A stretch of 64,000 nucleotides of DNA from Miltoncostaea sp963771025 (lineage in GTDB: Bacteria > Actinomycetota > Thermoleophilia > Miltoncostaeales > Miltoncostaeaceae): the NCBI GenBank assembly GCA_963771025.1, contig CAVYRL010000008.1, positions 248,001-312,000 on the forward strand, in the 5' to 3' direction. The stretch's first letter is position 1, and each line of letters starts with the position of its first letter. Positions 15,850 through 25,709 of this stretch are shown piece by piece. The notes beneath the pieces are model-generated. The model had not been told where the DNA came from. It was given only the letters and a program-made list of their open reading frames with translations, and did not search any database. The position numbers and the translations under genes are program-made.

Positions 15850-16335
15850 TCAGGTGTGGTGCGAGCCGCGCCCGAGCGCGACCACGCCGGTCTTCACGAG
15901 CTCGATCAGTCCGAACGGGCGCAGCAGCTGCTCGAAGTTGAGCAGCTCCTCGGTCTCCCCGGTCACCTGGATGGTGAGGGACTCGGGGGTGACGTCGATG
16001 ATGCGGGCCTCGAAGATCTCGACCAGCTGTATGACCTCGCTGCGCGTGCGTGCATCAGCGGCCACCTTCATCAGCGCCAGCTCCCGCGAGACCATGTTCT
16101 CCGGGTCCAGATCGCGGATCTTGATCACGTTGATGAGCTTGTCGAGCTGCTTCGTGATCTGCTCGACAGGGAAGCGACTCGCATCGACCGCGATGGTCAT
16201 TCGGGAACGGTCGGGATCCTCCGTCGGGCTGACCGCAAGGGAGTCGATGTTGTACCCGCGGCGGGTGAAGAGCCCGGCGACGCGGGAGAGAACTCCTGGT
16301 TTGTTCTCGACCAGGACCGACAGAGTGTGCTTCAC
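15850..16335 (-). CDS. ilvN: acetolactate synthase small (regulatory) subunit
   Basis: ACT-domain partner that stimulates acetohydroxyacid synthase and makes it sensitive to valine. It is 161 aa. HTLSVLVENKPGVLSRVAGL and RRGYNIDSLAVSPTEDP form the ACT valine-binding fold, followed by the C-terminal domain ending ALGRGSH. In most genomes ilvB is immediately upstream; here a divergent response-regulator gene is in that place, so the catalytic subunit must be elsewhere. GTG start 16335 is preceded by a TATGCT box (16344-16349) 8 nt upstream and no ribosome site, so the transcript is probably leaderless. Confidence 0.95.
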   Translation of the reverse strand: MKHTLSVLVENKPGVLSRVAGLFTRRGYNIDSLAVSPTEDPDRSRMTIAVDASRFPVEQITKQLDKLINVIKIRDLDPENMVSRELALMKVAADARTRSEVIQLVEIFEARIIDVTPESLTIQVTGETEELLNFEQLLRPFGLIELVKTGVVALGRGSHHT

Positions 16336-16343
16336 GACCGGGC

Positions 16344-16397
16344 AGCATACCCGACGCGATCCGCCCGGCTGGTCACCGGGCCGTCAGCCTCTACCCT
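16344..16397. promoter_or_regulatory. divergent -10 boxes for ilvN and the response regulator
   Basis: On the minus strand TATGCT (16349-16344) lies 8 nt before the ilvN GTG. On the plus strand TACCCT (16392-16397) lies 6 nt before the response-regulator ATG. The 68-nt gap has no ribosome sites. Confidence 0.5.
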
Positions 16398-16403
16398 TGG
16401 TGC

Positions 16404-17101
<698 letters not shown>

Positions 17102-17105
<4 letters not shown>

Positions 17106-18409
17106 GGCTCCAGACGCGCATCGCCCTGTCGGCGGCGGCGGCCGTGCTCGCCGCCGTCGCCCTGTTCGGCGTCGGCGCGTACTACCTGATCTCGGCGCGG
17201 GCCTACGACCGGCTGGACAGCTCGCTCAACGACACGGCGACGCGGGTCGCCGCCGAGCTGGCCAACCCCGACGTGGGCGGCCGCGACTTCGCGGCGCCCC
17301 CGACCGCCGGCGATCCCGCGCAACCGACGCCCAGCGCCAGCGCCGACCCGGCCGGCACGCGCGTGCAGCTGGACCCCCTCGGCAAGACCCCGCCGAGCGG
17401 CCCGCGCACCGTGACACTCCAGGGCGAGCGCTACCGCCTGCTGGTGCGCGCCCTCCCGGCCAGCTCCGACGGCAGCAGGAGGACGGTCGCGGTGGCCCGG
17501 CCGCTGACCGACGTCGAGCAGACCCTGGACGAAGTGGCATTGGGGCTGCTGATCGCCGCCCTCGTCGCCGCACTGCTCGCCACCGGACTGGCGCTCCTGA
17601 TCGTTCGCGGCGCGCTGCGGCCGCTCACCCAGGCACGCCAGGCCGCCGAGGACGTCGCCGCCAGCCAAGACCCGTCGGTGCGGGTGCCGGAGGGACGCGC
17701 GGACGAGGTCGGCGGGCTCTCGCGCGCGATCAACCGGATGCTCGGCCGCCTGGAGGACGCGCAGGGCCGGCTGAAGACCACCCTGAAGGAGCAGCAGCGT
17801 TTCGCCGCGGACGCCTCGCACGAGATGCGTACCCCGCTCACCGCGCTGCGGGGCGACATCGAGACCATGCGCGGCCACGATCTGCCCGCCGCCGAGAGGG
17901 ACGCGGCGCTGTCGGACATGGCGCTGTCGGTCGACCGCATGGACCGCCTCGTCCAGGGGCTCCTCGGACTGGCACGCGTGGACGGCGACGACCGCGAGGT
18001 GGAGCGGGTCGACCTCGGCGAGATGATCGGCGAGATCGCGACCAGCGACGAGCTCGCGGACGTGACCCCGGACGTGGTCGTGAGCGGCGACCGCGCGGCC
18101 TTGCGGGGCATGCTGGTCAACCTGATCGACAACGGCCGGCACCACGGCGGGCACGTGCGCGTGGCACTGCACGCCGACGAGGCCGAGGCGATCCTCGAGG
18201 TGCGCGACGACGGCCCCGGTATCTCCGAGGCCGACCGCGATCGCATCTTCGACCGTTTCTACCGAGCTCCGGAGCGGCGCGGGTCGCCGGGCGCGGGCCT
18301 CGGCCTGCCGATCGCCCGGGCCACGGCCGAGCGCTGGGGCGGGACCCTCCGGCTCATCCCGTCCGTGGCGGGGGTACGGTTCGAGGTGCGGCTCCCGCGG
18401 TCGCCCTGA
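17102..18409 (+). CDS. sensor histidine kinase
   Basis: A 435-aa membrane kinase, partner of the preceding regulator. TM1 is about 8-30 and TM2 about 145-168; between them is an extracytoplasmic sensor of about 115 residues rich in Pro and Ala. A HAMP domain follows (RGALRPLTQARQAAEDVA), then the DHp helix with phospho-acceptor H240 in FAADASHEMRTPLTALR and an ATPase domain with the N box (NLIDNGRHHGG), G1 (DDGPGIS), F (RIFDRFYR) and G2 (GAGLGLPIA). ATG 17102 overlaps the regulator stop. The last 56 nt overlap the 3' end of the opposing phosphotransferase gene. Confidence 0.95.
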
Positions 18410-19190
18410 CAACCTGTCGCTCGGCCTGATCGGCCAGCTCAGACGCGCGCGTCGACTCCCCCACCGACGCGTACCAGAGGGCCGATTCGAGGGCGACCAG
18501 GGGGCGCCAGGCGGCCACCCGCGGCGCGATCTCCGGATCGCCGTAGCCCTCGAGCAGGGCGCCGAGCGCGACATCGCCCATCGCGTCCATCTCGGCCGCG
18601 TAGGCCAGCTCGAACGCGGGGTCTCCCAGGTGCGAGTACTCCCAGTCGACCAGGGTCGGGGCGTCGCCGTCCCACACGATGTTGCCTCCCCACAGATCAC
18701 CGTGGAGCCGGCGGAAGGCGCGAGGCCGCGCGGGATCGCGATCGACCGTGGCCGCGACGACGCGCTCGACAAGATCCGTCCGCGGCCCGGCCACCGCGAG
18801 CAACGCCGCCGCGCGGCGCGCGCGGTAGCCGGCCAGGGTGGGAGAGGTCTCGTCCCAGGCCGGAATGGCCCCGCGATCGGAGTGCTCGTGCTCGTGGACC
18901 CGTCGCACCAGAGATCCCAGGCGCCGCAGGGGGGCGGCATCGAGATCGGCGAGCCGACGGGTGCCTCCCGGCAGGCGCGGGGTCACCAGCACTCCCTGCC
19001 CGGCCGCGATCACGGCGGGGGCCACCCCGAGGCCGGCGACCCCCTCCAGCGCCCGGGCCTCGTGCCGCACCAGATCGAGAGGACCGAGCTTGACGACGAG
19101 GGCGCCGTTCGGGCCGGGCAGCGCCCAGAGCCGCGAGAACGTTCCTCCGGGCAGGGGTTCGGCCTCATCTGACACACGTGGCGACGTCAT
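18354..19190 (-). CDS. aminoglycoside-phosphotransferase/fructosamine-kinase-like protein
   Basis: A 278-aa protein with the small-molecule kinase fold. The Brenner motif LHGDLWGGNIVWDGDAP has the catalytic Asp and an HGDLWxGN form typical of fructosamine-3-kinases, and VDWEYSHLGDPAFELA supplies the metal-binding Asp. An N-terminal lobe lysine is in ALVVKLGP. The substrate is unknown (a ketosamine, choline-like compound or antibiotic are all possible). The gene stands alone and converges on the histidine kinase, overlapping it by 56 nt, so antisense effects on either mRNA end are possible. Confidence 0.8.
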   Translation of the reverse strand: MTSPRVSDEAEPLPGGTFSRLWALPGPNGALVVKLGPLDLVRHEARALEGVAGLGVAPAVIAAGQGVLVTPRLPGGTRRLADLDAAPLRRLGSLVRRVHEHEHSDRGAIPAWDETSPTLAGYRARRAAALLAVAGPRTDLVERVVAATVDRDPARPRAFRRLHGDLWGGNIVWDGDAPTLVDWEYSHLGDPAFELAYAAEMDAMGDVALGALLEGYGDPEIAPRVAAWRPLVALESALWYASVGESTRASELADQAERQVVRATAGAAPRTVPPPRTG

Positions 19191-19234
19191 CGGCGGAATG
19201 ATGACAGCGGCCGGCGGGGCCCAGAGCGAGCGCG

Positions 19235-20692
19235 CTAGGAGGAGCCGACGCGCTCCCTGACCAACTCGCCCACGCGGGCCGGGTCGGCGCGGCCGCCCGT
19301 GGCCTTCATCGCCTGCCCCACGAAGAAGCCCACCAACTTGTCCTTGCCCTGGCGCAGCTGTTCCGCCTGGGCCGGGTTCTCCTCGATCAGGCGCTCGACG
19401 ATCGCGATGAGCGCGCCCTCGTCGGAGATCTGCCCGAGGCCCTTCTCGGCGACCACGTCGCGCGGCTCCGAACCGCTGCTGATGACCTCGGCCAAGACCT
19501 CCTTGGCGAGCGGCACCGAGAGGGTGCGGTCGTCGATCATCGCGATGATCTCGGCCAGCCGAGCGGGGGTCGCGTTGCTCTCCCAGGGCTCCTGGTCGAG
19601 CTCGCGCAGCTGGGCGCGCAGCTCACCACGCACCCAGTTGGCGGCGGCCTTGGGATCGGCGGTCGCCGCCACCGCCTCGAAGTAGTCCGCCAGCTCCTGC
19701 GTCTCCGAGAGCACCTCGGCGTCCTCGAAGCTGATCCCCAGATCGGCCGCCCAGCGCCGCCGCTGATCCGCCGGAAGCTCGGGCAGGCCCGCGCGCAGCT
19801 CCTCGATCCAAGCGCGATCGGGGACGATCGGCACCAGGTCGGGCTCGGGGAGGTAGCGGTAGTCGTGCGCCTCCTCCTTGCTGCGCAACGAGTGGATCTC
19901 ACCGGTCTCGGGCGCGAAGTGGAGCGTCTCTTGCACCACTCGGCCCCCACTCTCGAGAATCCCGATCTGGCGTGCGATCTCGGCGTCGATACCCCTCTCG
20001 AGGAACCGGAAGCTGTTCATGTTCTTGAGCTCGGTCTTGGTGCCCAGCTCGTTCGAGCCCGCGGGGCGCACGCTGACGTTGGCGTCGGCCCGCATCGAGC
20101 CCTCCTCCATGTTGCAGTCGCTGACGCCGAGGCGGCGCAGCGTCGCGCGCAGCTGGCGCAGGAATGCGCCGGCCTGGGCGGAGGTGCGGATGTCCGGCTC
20201 CGAGACGATCTCGAGCAGCGGGGTTCCGCCCCGGTTGAAGTTGACGGAGGATGTCTCGGCCCCCATGCGACGGCCGCCGGCGCCGGTGTGCACGAGCTTG
20301 GCCGCGTCCTCCTCGAGGTGGGCGCGGGTGATGCCCACGGGGAAGTCACCGTCCGGGAGCAGCACGTCGACGCGGCCGCCCACGCAGATCGGCTCGTCGT
20401 ACTGGGAGATCTGGTACGCCTTCGAGAGGTCCGGATAGAAGTAGTTCTTACGGTGGAACTGCGAGTGCTCGGCGATCTCGCATCCCAACGCGAGGCCGGT
20501 GATCACGGCGCGTCGCACGGCCTCCCGGTTGAGCACCGGCAGCACGCCGGGATGGGCCAAGCACACGGGGCAGGTGTGCGTGTTGGGTCCATCGCCGAAG
20601 CTGAGCTCGCAGCCGCAGAACATCTTGGTGCGCGTCGAGAGCTGCACGTGGATCTCGAGCCCGATCACGGGCTCCCAGCGGGAGTCGCTCAC
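19235..20692 (-). CDS. gatB: Asp-tRNA(Asn)/Glu-tRNA(Gln) amidotransferase subunit B
   Basis: The kinase subunit that phosphorylates and binds mischarged Glu-tRNA-Gln (and Asp-tRNA-Asn) for transamidation. It is 485 aa from GTG 20692, which overlaps the gatA stop (GTGA). The cradle domain begins WEPVIGLEIHVQLSTRTKMF and holds CGCELSF...CPVC (Zn-binding Cys), NFNRGGTPLLEIVSEPD, and the YRYLPEPDLVP block. The C-terminal YqeY-like tail domain ends KATGGRADPARVGELVRER. It is the last gene of gatC-gatA-gatB. Confidence 0.97.
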   Translation of the reverse strand: MSDSRWEPVIGLEIHVQLSTRTKMFCGCELSFGDGPNTHTCPVCLAHPGVLPVLNREAVRRAVITGLALGCEIAEHSQFHRKNYFYPDLSKAYQISQYDEPICVGGRVDVLLPDGDFPVGITRAHLEEDAAKLVHTGAGGRRMGAETSSVNFNRGGTPLLEIVSEPDIRTSAQAGAFLRQLRATLRRLGVSDCNMEEGSMRADANVSVRPAGSNELGTKTELKNMNSFRFLERGIDAEIARQIGILESGGRVVQETLHFAPETGEIHSLRSKEEAHDYRYLPEPDLVPIVPDRAWIEELRAGLPELPADQRRRWAADLGISFEDAEVLSETQELADYFEAVAATADPKAAANWVRGELRAQLRELDQEPWESNATPARLAEIIAMIDDRTLSVPLAKEVLAEVISSGSEPRDVVAEKGLGQISDEGALIAIVERLIEENPAQAEQLRQGKDKLVGFFVGQAMKATGGRADPARVGELVRERVGSS

Positions 20693-22131
20693 GTGACACC
20701 CGGAGGGGACGTGTCGAAGGCGAGCGCGCCCTCCAGCGCGTGCGCCACCTCGAGGAGGCGGTTCTCGCAGAAGGCGGGGCCGGCGATCTGCAGGCCCACC
20801 GGCAGTCCGTCCGAGAGGCCGCACGGGATGGAGATCGCGGGGATGCCCGCCAGGCTGACCGGAATGGTGCACACGTCGGAGAGGTACATCGCCAGGGGAT
20901 CGTCAACCCGCTCGCCGAGCGGGAAGGCGACCGTGGGCGACGTCGGGGAAACCACGAAATCGACGCTCTCGAACGCCCTGGCGAAGTCTTCCCGGATCAG
21001 GGTGCGCACCTTCAGGGCGCGGAGGTAGTAGGCGTCGTAGTAGCCGGACGCGAGCGCGAAGGTGCCGAGCATGATGCGTCGCTTGACCTCGGGGCCGAAC
21101 AGGCGCCCGCGCGTGTTCTCGTAGTGCTCGAGGATCCCGTCCGCGCCCTCCACCCGCGGCCCGTACCGGATGCCGTCGAAGCGGGCGAGGTTGGCCGAGC
21201 ACTCTGCGGGGGCGATCAGGTAGTAGGTCGCGACGCCGTGCTCGCTCGTCGGCAGGCTGATGCGCTGAGCGGTTCCGCCGAGCTCCTCGATGCGGCCCAC
21301 GGCGGCGTCCACCGCGCTGCGCACACCGAGCGCGACCCCCTCCCCCATCAGCTCGTCCACGACGCCCACCCGCACGCCGCGCAGATCGGTCGCCGTGGGC
21401 ATCACGATCGGCTCGGGCCACTCGAGGGAGGTCGAGTCCATCTCGTCGTGACCGACCAGATGCGAGAGCAGCAGGGCGCTGTCGCGCACCGTCCGGCTCA
21501 GCGGCCCGACCTGGTCGAGCGATGACGCGAACGCGATCAGGCCGTAGCGGGACACCGCGCCGTAGGTGGGCTTGAGGCCGACGATGCCGCACAGCGCGGC
21601 CGGCTGGCGGATCGATCCGCCGGTGTCGCTGCCGAGCGCCCACGGGGCCTGGAAAGCGGCGACGGCGGCGGCCGATCCGCCGCTCGAACCACCGGGCACC
21701 CGATCCTCGTTCCAGGGGTTGCGGGTCACCTGATAGGCCGAGTTCTCGGTGCTCGAGCCCATCGCGAACTCGTCCATGTTGGTCTTGCCGATCACCACGG
21801 CGCCCGCGCGCTCGAGGCGCGCGACGCACGTCGCGGTGTAGAGCGGCCGGAATCCCTCGAGGATGCGCGACGCGGCCGTCGTCGGTATGTCGCGCGTCGA
21901 GAGGGCGTCCTTGATGGCGATCGGGATTCCGGCGAGCGGCGGGCGCTCGGGAAGAGCGTCGATCTCGGCGGCCCGGGCGCGGGCGCCCTCGGGGTCGGTG
22001 GCCAGGAAGCTGCCCCAGCGATCGTCGGCGACCCGCGCCAGGGACGCCTCGACCAGCTCGCTCGACGAGACCTCGCCCGCGTGCAGGGCGCGCACCGACT
22101 CGTGCGCCGTCAGCTCGTGCAGCGGCGTCAC
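20689..22131 (-). CDS. gatA: glutamyl-tRNA(Gln) amidotransferase subunit A
   Basis: Amidase-signature subunit that frees ammonia from glutamine. It is 480 aa. The Ser-cisSer-Lys triad is visible: Lys in GIPIAIKDALSTRD, cis-Ser in GGSSGGSAAAVAA and the nucleophile in GSDTGGSIRQPAAL. ATG 22131 overlaps the gatC stop (ATGA). Its product works in a cytoplasmic trimer with GatB and GatC. The complete gatCAB operon means Gln-tRNA (and perhaps Asn-tRNA) is made by the indirect route in this organism. Confidence 0.97.
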   Translation of the reverse strand: MTPLHELTAHESVRALHAGEVSSSELVEASLARVADDRWGSFLATDPEGARARAAEIDALPERPPLAGIPIAIKDALSTRDIPTTAASRILEGFRPLYTATCVARLERAGAVVIGKTNMDEFAMGSSTENSAYQVTRNPWNEDRVPGGSSGGSAAAVAAFQAPWALGSDTGGSIRQPAALCGIVGLKPTYGAVSRYGLIAFASSLDQVGPLSRTVRDSALLLSHLVGHDEMDSTSLEWPEPIVMPTATDLRGVRVGVVDELMGEGVALGVRSAVDAAVGRIEELGGTAQRISLPTSEHGVATYYLIAPAECSANLARFDGIRYGPRVEGADGILEHYENTRGRLFGPEVKRRIMLGTFALASGYYDAYYLRALKVRTLIREDFARAFESVDFVVSPTSPTVAFPLGERVDDPLAMYLSDVCTIPVSLAGIPAISIPCGLSDGLPVGLQIAGPAFCENRLLEVAHALEGALAFDTSPPGVT

Positions 22132-22412
22132 GAGTCGAACTTCACGACCGCGAAGCGGTCCTCCACGACCTCGGGGGCCTCGCGGAGCGCCTCCTCCACG
22201 GACAGGCTCGGGCGCGGTACGTCGTCGCGCGCCACGTTCTCCAGCGACACCACGTGGGTGGTGGGCTCCACATCGTCCAGGTCGAGCTCCTGGATCTTGT
22301 CGACGTGCACGAGGATGCCCGAGAGCTCCGCGCCCATCCGCGCCTCGTCCTCGGGCTCCAGGTGCAGGCGCGCCAGGCGCGCCACATGCCGAACCGTTGC
22401 TTTGTCGATCAC
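22128..22412 (-). CDS. gatC: glutamyl-tRNA(Gln) amidotransferase subunit C
   Basis: A 94-aa subunit that wraps around and stabilises GatA. VRHVARLARLHLEPEDEARM is the typical helical start, and PTTHVVSLENVARDDVPRPS the extended segment that crosses GatA. GTG 22412 has no ribosome site but a TACGAT box (22420-22425, minus strand) 7 nt upstream, so the gatCAB mRNA is probably leaderless. It abuts the copCD gene on the same strand only 25 nt away, leaving little room for a terminator. Confidence 0.93.
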   Translation of the reverse strand: MIDKATVRHVARLARLHLEPEDEARMGAELSGILVHVDKIQELDLDDVEPTTHVVSLENVARDDVPRPSLSVEEALREAPEVVEDRFAVVKFDS

Positions 22413-22437
22413 GCGAGCGATCGTACCGGGAAGTTGC

Positions 22438-23838
22438 TCAGCCCGGCGGGGGCAGGCCGATCAGCACGGCGACGCTCACCAGCAGCAGCGCCGCCACCGC
22501 GAGCTCGGCGCGCACGCTGACCCGCAGAGCCGCGACCGCCCCGCGGTCGTCCGGGTCCAGGCCGAGCGCCGCCCGCTCCAACCGCGGGTGCACGACGAGG
22601 CGGTTGTAGGCCCCACCCATGAGCAGCACGGCGAACAGCGCGAGCTTCACCACGAGCACCTTGCCGTAGGCGGTGTCGAGGACCTCGCCGAGATCGACCT
22701 CGGCGAGGGCGCGGTAGACGCCCGTGACCACCAGCACCCCCACGGCCGCCAGCGCGAGGGCCGAGAAACGCACGACCACCGCAGCCGCGAGGCGCACGCG
22801 GTCGGCCTCGGCGAGCCGCCCGACAGCCGGCGAGACCAACGTGGCGAGACCGAGCAGCCCGCCGAGCCAGACCGCGGTGGCCCCGTTGTGAAGGCTGTCG
22901 ATGACCATGTTGGGGGTGCGGTCCCCGCCGGTGAACGCGTGGCCCGACCAGCTCACCGCGACGAGCGCGACGGCGGGAGGGACGCCGAGAGTCCAGCCCC
23001 ACCCCCATCCCTCCAGCATCCGTGGCAACCCTCCCCAACGGCGGGCGAGCGCGAGGGCGATCCCCGCCGCGACGATCAGGCAGACCAGCTGGACCCACCA
23101 GGCGCGCCCCAGGCGCGTGTGGTCGAGCAGATCGCCCAGGGCGCCCGGGCCCTCCCGGAGGCCCCGCAGCACGACGAACGGCATGAGCGCGAGCCCGATC
23201 GCCCCGGCCGCCACCAGGCTCCACCAGGCCCACCACCACCCGCGTGACGCTCCCGCCAGGGCCTCCGCCGCCCGGGCGCGGAACCCCTCCCCGGCCGCGG
23301 GGGACTCGGCGGGCGCCACGATGCCGCCCGAGCGCACGGCCGGGCCCACCACCCCGGCCGCCAGGGCGACGAGGCCGAGCAACCCCAGAGGCGCCGCCAG
23401 GGCGAGGAATCGAGCGATCACGGCGGCCGGGCCGTCGTCGCGCACCGTCGAGACCGCCGCCACCCCGGCTCCCGGTGGCTCCGCGACGCCGAAGACGAAG
23501 GTCCCGCCGGCCGGATGACCGTCTTGCGAGAGGACCCGCCACTCCACGCGGAGCGTCCCGGCGGCGGCGGCGCGAACGGGGATCAGCACCACGCGGGACA
23601 CGCGGGGGTCGCGCCGGGCCGGCCCCGACACGACCGTGCCATCGGGGGCGCGCACGAAAGCGCGCAGAAAGGTCGTCTCGACCGGGGCGTCAAGCACAAG
23701 GCGCACCGCGGAGGGCGCCTCGGCGACGCGGCTGCCGGGGGCGGGCTCCGCCGCGACGAGCCCGGCGTGTGCCACTGCGGCACCCGGCGCGACGGCGATC
23801 GCGACCAGTACCGCGACGAGCCACCATCGAGCGCACAC
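22438..23838 (-). CDS. CopC-CopD fusion, copper-handling membrane protein
   Basis: A 466-aa protein. A signal peptide (to about residue 23) ends before HAGLVAAEPAPGS, the CopC start with the copper-binding N-terminal His; the beta-barrel CopC domain ends VLSQDGHPAGGTFVFGVAEP, with a second His. From about residue 130 on there are eight or so membrane segments of the CopD/YcnJ type, including WSGHAFTGGDRTPNMVIDSLHN with conserved His. This likely moves or buffers copper across the membrane, perhaps for cytochrome oxidase, since heme A synthase is 1 kb away. TAGCGT (minus strand, 23845-23850) lies 6 nt before the GTG start. Confidence 0.88.
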   Translation of the reverse strand: MCARWWLVAVLVAIAVAPGAAVAHAGLVAAEPAPGSRVAEAPSAVRLVLDAPVETTFLRAFVRAPDGTVVSGPARRDPRVSRVVLIPVRAAAAGTLRVEWRVLSQDGHPAGGTFVFGVAEPPGAGVAAVSTVRDDGPAAVIARFLALAAPLGLLGLVALAAGVVGPAVRSGGIVAPAESPAAGEGFRARAAEALAGASRGWWWAWWSLVAAGAIGLALMPFVVLRGLREGPGALGDLLDHTRLGRAWWVQLVCLIVAAGIALALARRWGGLPRMLEGWGWGWTLGVPPAVALVAVSWSGHAFTGGDRTPNMVIDSLHNGATAVWLGGLLGLATLVSPAVGRLAEADRVRLAAAVVVRFSALALAAVGVLVVTGVYRALAEVDLGEVLDTAYGKVLVVKLALFAVLLMGGAYNRLVVHPRLERAALGLDPDDRGAVAALRVSVRAELAVAALLLVSVAVLIGLPPPG

Positions 23839-23894
23839 GGCGCGACGCTACCAGCCGACGCCCCGAAGGTCCGCCGGTACGCGTGCCCGGTCCG

Positions 23895-23978
23895 TCAGTT
23901 GGTCAGCAGGTGGAGCGCCACGATGAGCAACGACGTGAGGACGAAGCTGCCCGCGGCGAGCCGCATGTTGATGATCAC
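23895..23978 (-). CDS. possible 27-aa single-span membrane peptide
   Basis: GTG 23978, with a GGAG box 5 nt upstream, opens a 27-aa frame: VIINMRLAAGSFVLTSLL followed by IVALHLLTN. It is one hydrophobic helix with a positive n-region. ATG 23966 is an alternative start (23 aa). It lies in the 234-nt gap between copCD and the DUF gene, upstream of copCD on the same strand. Small single-span subunits are common in oxidases and metal transporters, but this one is recognised only from its shape. Confidence 0.35.
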   Translation of the reverse strand: MIINMRLAAGSFVLTSLLIVALHLLTN

Positions 23979-24072
23979 CCTGACTCCGACGGATGGGAGA
24001 CAAATGTCCCCTCCTGCTTCGGCAGCCGCGCGCGGCGACATTATGCCCGGGGCACCACGACATCCGGCAGTA

Positions 24073-24630
24073 CTACCCGGCCCGTTTCCCGGCCCGCCCG
24101 CCGGCGAGGTTGTAGAGCGCGGCGCGCGAGATGCGGATACCCGAGATCACCGCCGTGTGGCCGTTCTCAGTCCAGGCGACGGCGGTCCGCCCGTCATCGT
24201 CGAAGCTGCGCAGCAGCACACCCCGCCGGCCGGTCTGGCGGCCGGTCCGCGGGATCTGAACCGGCGACCCCGAGACGGTCGTGTACCCCACCCGGGCACC
24301 GGCCTTCTCCCAGAAGACCGTGAGGGTGTCCCGGCCCTCCAGCCGATCCTGGCGGCTGCCGATCGGGACCCACCCGTCGGCGAGGGCGTGCGCGGGGAAC
24401 CCGGCGGCCGCCGTGGCGTCGGTCAGCGGCGGAGGCGACGCCTCCGAAACCTGCTCGTGGAGGCCGACCACCTCCTTCACGATGCGGGCATCGTCGTCGT
24501 GGCGGGCCGCCCCATACGAGACGGCCAGCACGATCGCGATGGCGGTGACGGCGAGGCCGAGGGCGACGCCGATCCGGCTGCGTTGCTCGGGGGCGGTGGT
24601 GGTGGCACCGGGGTCGTCGGACGCGGTCAT
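24073..24630 (-). CDS. membrane-anchored protein of unknown function
   Basis: A 185-aa protein: a cytoplasmic N-terminus of about 20 residues, one TM segment (IGVALGLAVTAIAIVLAVSYG) and an external domain. The C-terminal half (ADGWVPIGSRQDRLEGRDTL then FWEKAGARVGYTTVSGSPV and DDDGRTAVAWTENGHTAVIS) looks like the extracytoplasmic beta domain seen in some actinobacterial anti-sigma factors, but no zinc-binding anti-sigma domain is present at the N-terminus and no sigma gene is adjacent. It diverges from heme A synthase with a 44-53-nt gap. I do not recognise the family securely. Confidence 0.7.
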   Translation of the reverse strand: MTASDDPGATTTAPEQRSRIGVALGLAVTAIAIVLAVSYGAARHDDDARIVKEVVGLHEQVSEASPPPLTDATAAAGFPAHALADGWVPIGSRQDRLEGRDTLTVFWEKAGARVGYTTVSGSPVQIPRTGRQTGRRGVLLRSFDDDGRTAVAWTENGHTAVISGIRISRAALYNLAGGRAGKRAG

Positions 24631-24683
24631 CCGGGGATCTTGACACTCGGTCGCGGACGCATCCCGGAGCTAGGATGGCCGCG

Positions 24684-25709
24684 ATGCGGCTCCTGAGAGA
24701 CGGTCTGAGGGCACTGCGGACGCCGGTCGGGTTCTCCCGGGTGTCGCTCGTCGCCCTCGGCTTCCTCTGGATCATCGTCCCGAGCGGTGCGATCGTGCGC
24801 CTGACCGCGTCGGGCCTCGGGTGCCCCGACTGGCCTCTCTGCGACGGCGGGGTCGTGCCCGCCACCGCAGGCCATCCCTGGATCGAGTTCACCAACCGCA
24901 TCCTCTCGGGCGTGGTCGGCGCGGTGGCGATCGGCACATGGCTCGTCGCCCGTCGCCTGCCCGGCGGGCCGCCGGCGCTGCGGCGCTGGGCCGCGGGACT
25001 GGCCATCGCAACCGTCGGGCAGGTGCCGCTCGGCGCCGTGACGGTGCTCTCGGGGCTGCACCCGCTGGCCGTCGGATCGCACTTCCTGCTCTCGATGATC
25101 GCTCTGGCGCTGGCGACGATGCTCGCGCTGCGGGCCTGGGATTGGCGAGCGGGCCGCGTCCGCGGATGGGACCGGCGCCGGGGACCGCTGGCCGCGGTGG
25201 TGGCCCTGGCCGCGGTGGTGGTGCTCTGCTCGGGCGTCGTCGTCACGGCAGCCGGCCCGCACTCGGGCGACGACGACGTGACCAAGCGCTTCGGTGACCT
25301 GCTGCTGGCCCTCCAGGTACACGTGCGCTTCGCGGTCGGGTTCCTGCTGCTCGCCGCCGTGCTGGTGGCGTGGGTGTGGCGCGAGGGCGGCGTGGATTCG
25401 CTGACCGTTCGCCTGACCGCGCTGGCACTGCCCCTGGTGGCGCTGCAGATCGGGATCGGCGAATACCAGTACCGCCACGGGCTGCCCTGGCAGGTGGTGA
25501 CCGTGCACGTCTCGACGGCCGCCCTGGTGTGGGCCGTCATCCTCGCGGCCTGCTGGGGTGTCGCCCGGCCCGTGCTCGCCCGGTCGCCGGAGGACGGCTA
25601 CGGCCGGCGCGAGGCCACCCTCTGGCAGGGCACGCAGCGCACCGAATCGGGCAGCGCCCTCAACCGCCCCTCCGGGATCTCCGCACCGCAGTCGACGCAG
25701 ATCCCGTAG
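24684..25709 (+). CDS. ctaA: heme A synthase (COX15/CtaA family)
   Basis: Oxidises the C8 methyl of heme O to make heme A for aa3 oxidase. It is 341-344 aa with eight predicted membrane helices. Conserved GAIVRLTASGLGCPDWPLCDG (with the Cys pair), EFTNRILSG (His-equivalent region), HPLAVGSHFLLS and ALQVHVRFAVG give heme-ligand positions. Two starts are possible: ATG 24675 with GGAG 5 nt upstream, or ATG 24684 exactly 7 nt after a TAGGAT box (leaderless). I prefer the second on the pattern of neighbours. The hydrophilic 48-residue tail overlaps the opposing dksA-like gene by 112 nt. Confidence 0.9.
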   Translation: MRLLRDGLRALRTPVGFSRVSLVALGFLWIIVPSGAIVRLTASGLGCPDWPLCDGGVVPATAGHPWIEFTNRILSGVVGAVAIGTWLVARRLPGGPPALRRWAAGLAIATVGQVPLGAVTVLSGLHPLAVGSHFLLSMIALALATMLALRAWDWRAGRVRGWDRRRGPLAAVVALAAVVVLCSGVVVTAAGPHSGDDDVTKRFGDLLLALQVHVRFAVGFLLLAAVLVAWVWREGGVDSLTVRLTALALPLVALQIGIGEYQYRHGLPWQVVTVHVSTAALVWAVILAACWGVARPVLARSPEDGYGRREATLWQGTQRTESGSALNRPSGISAPQSTQIP

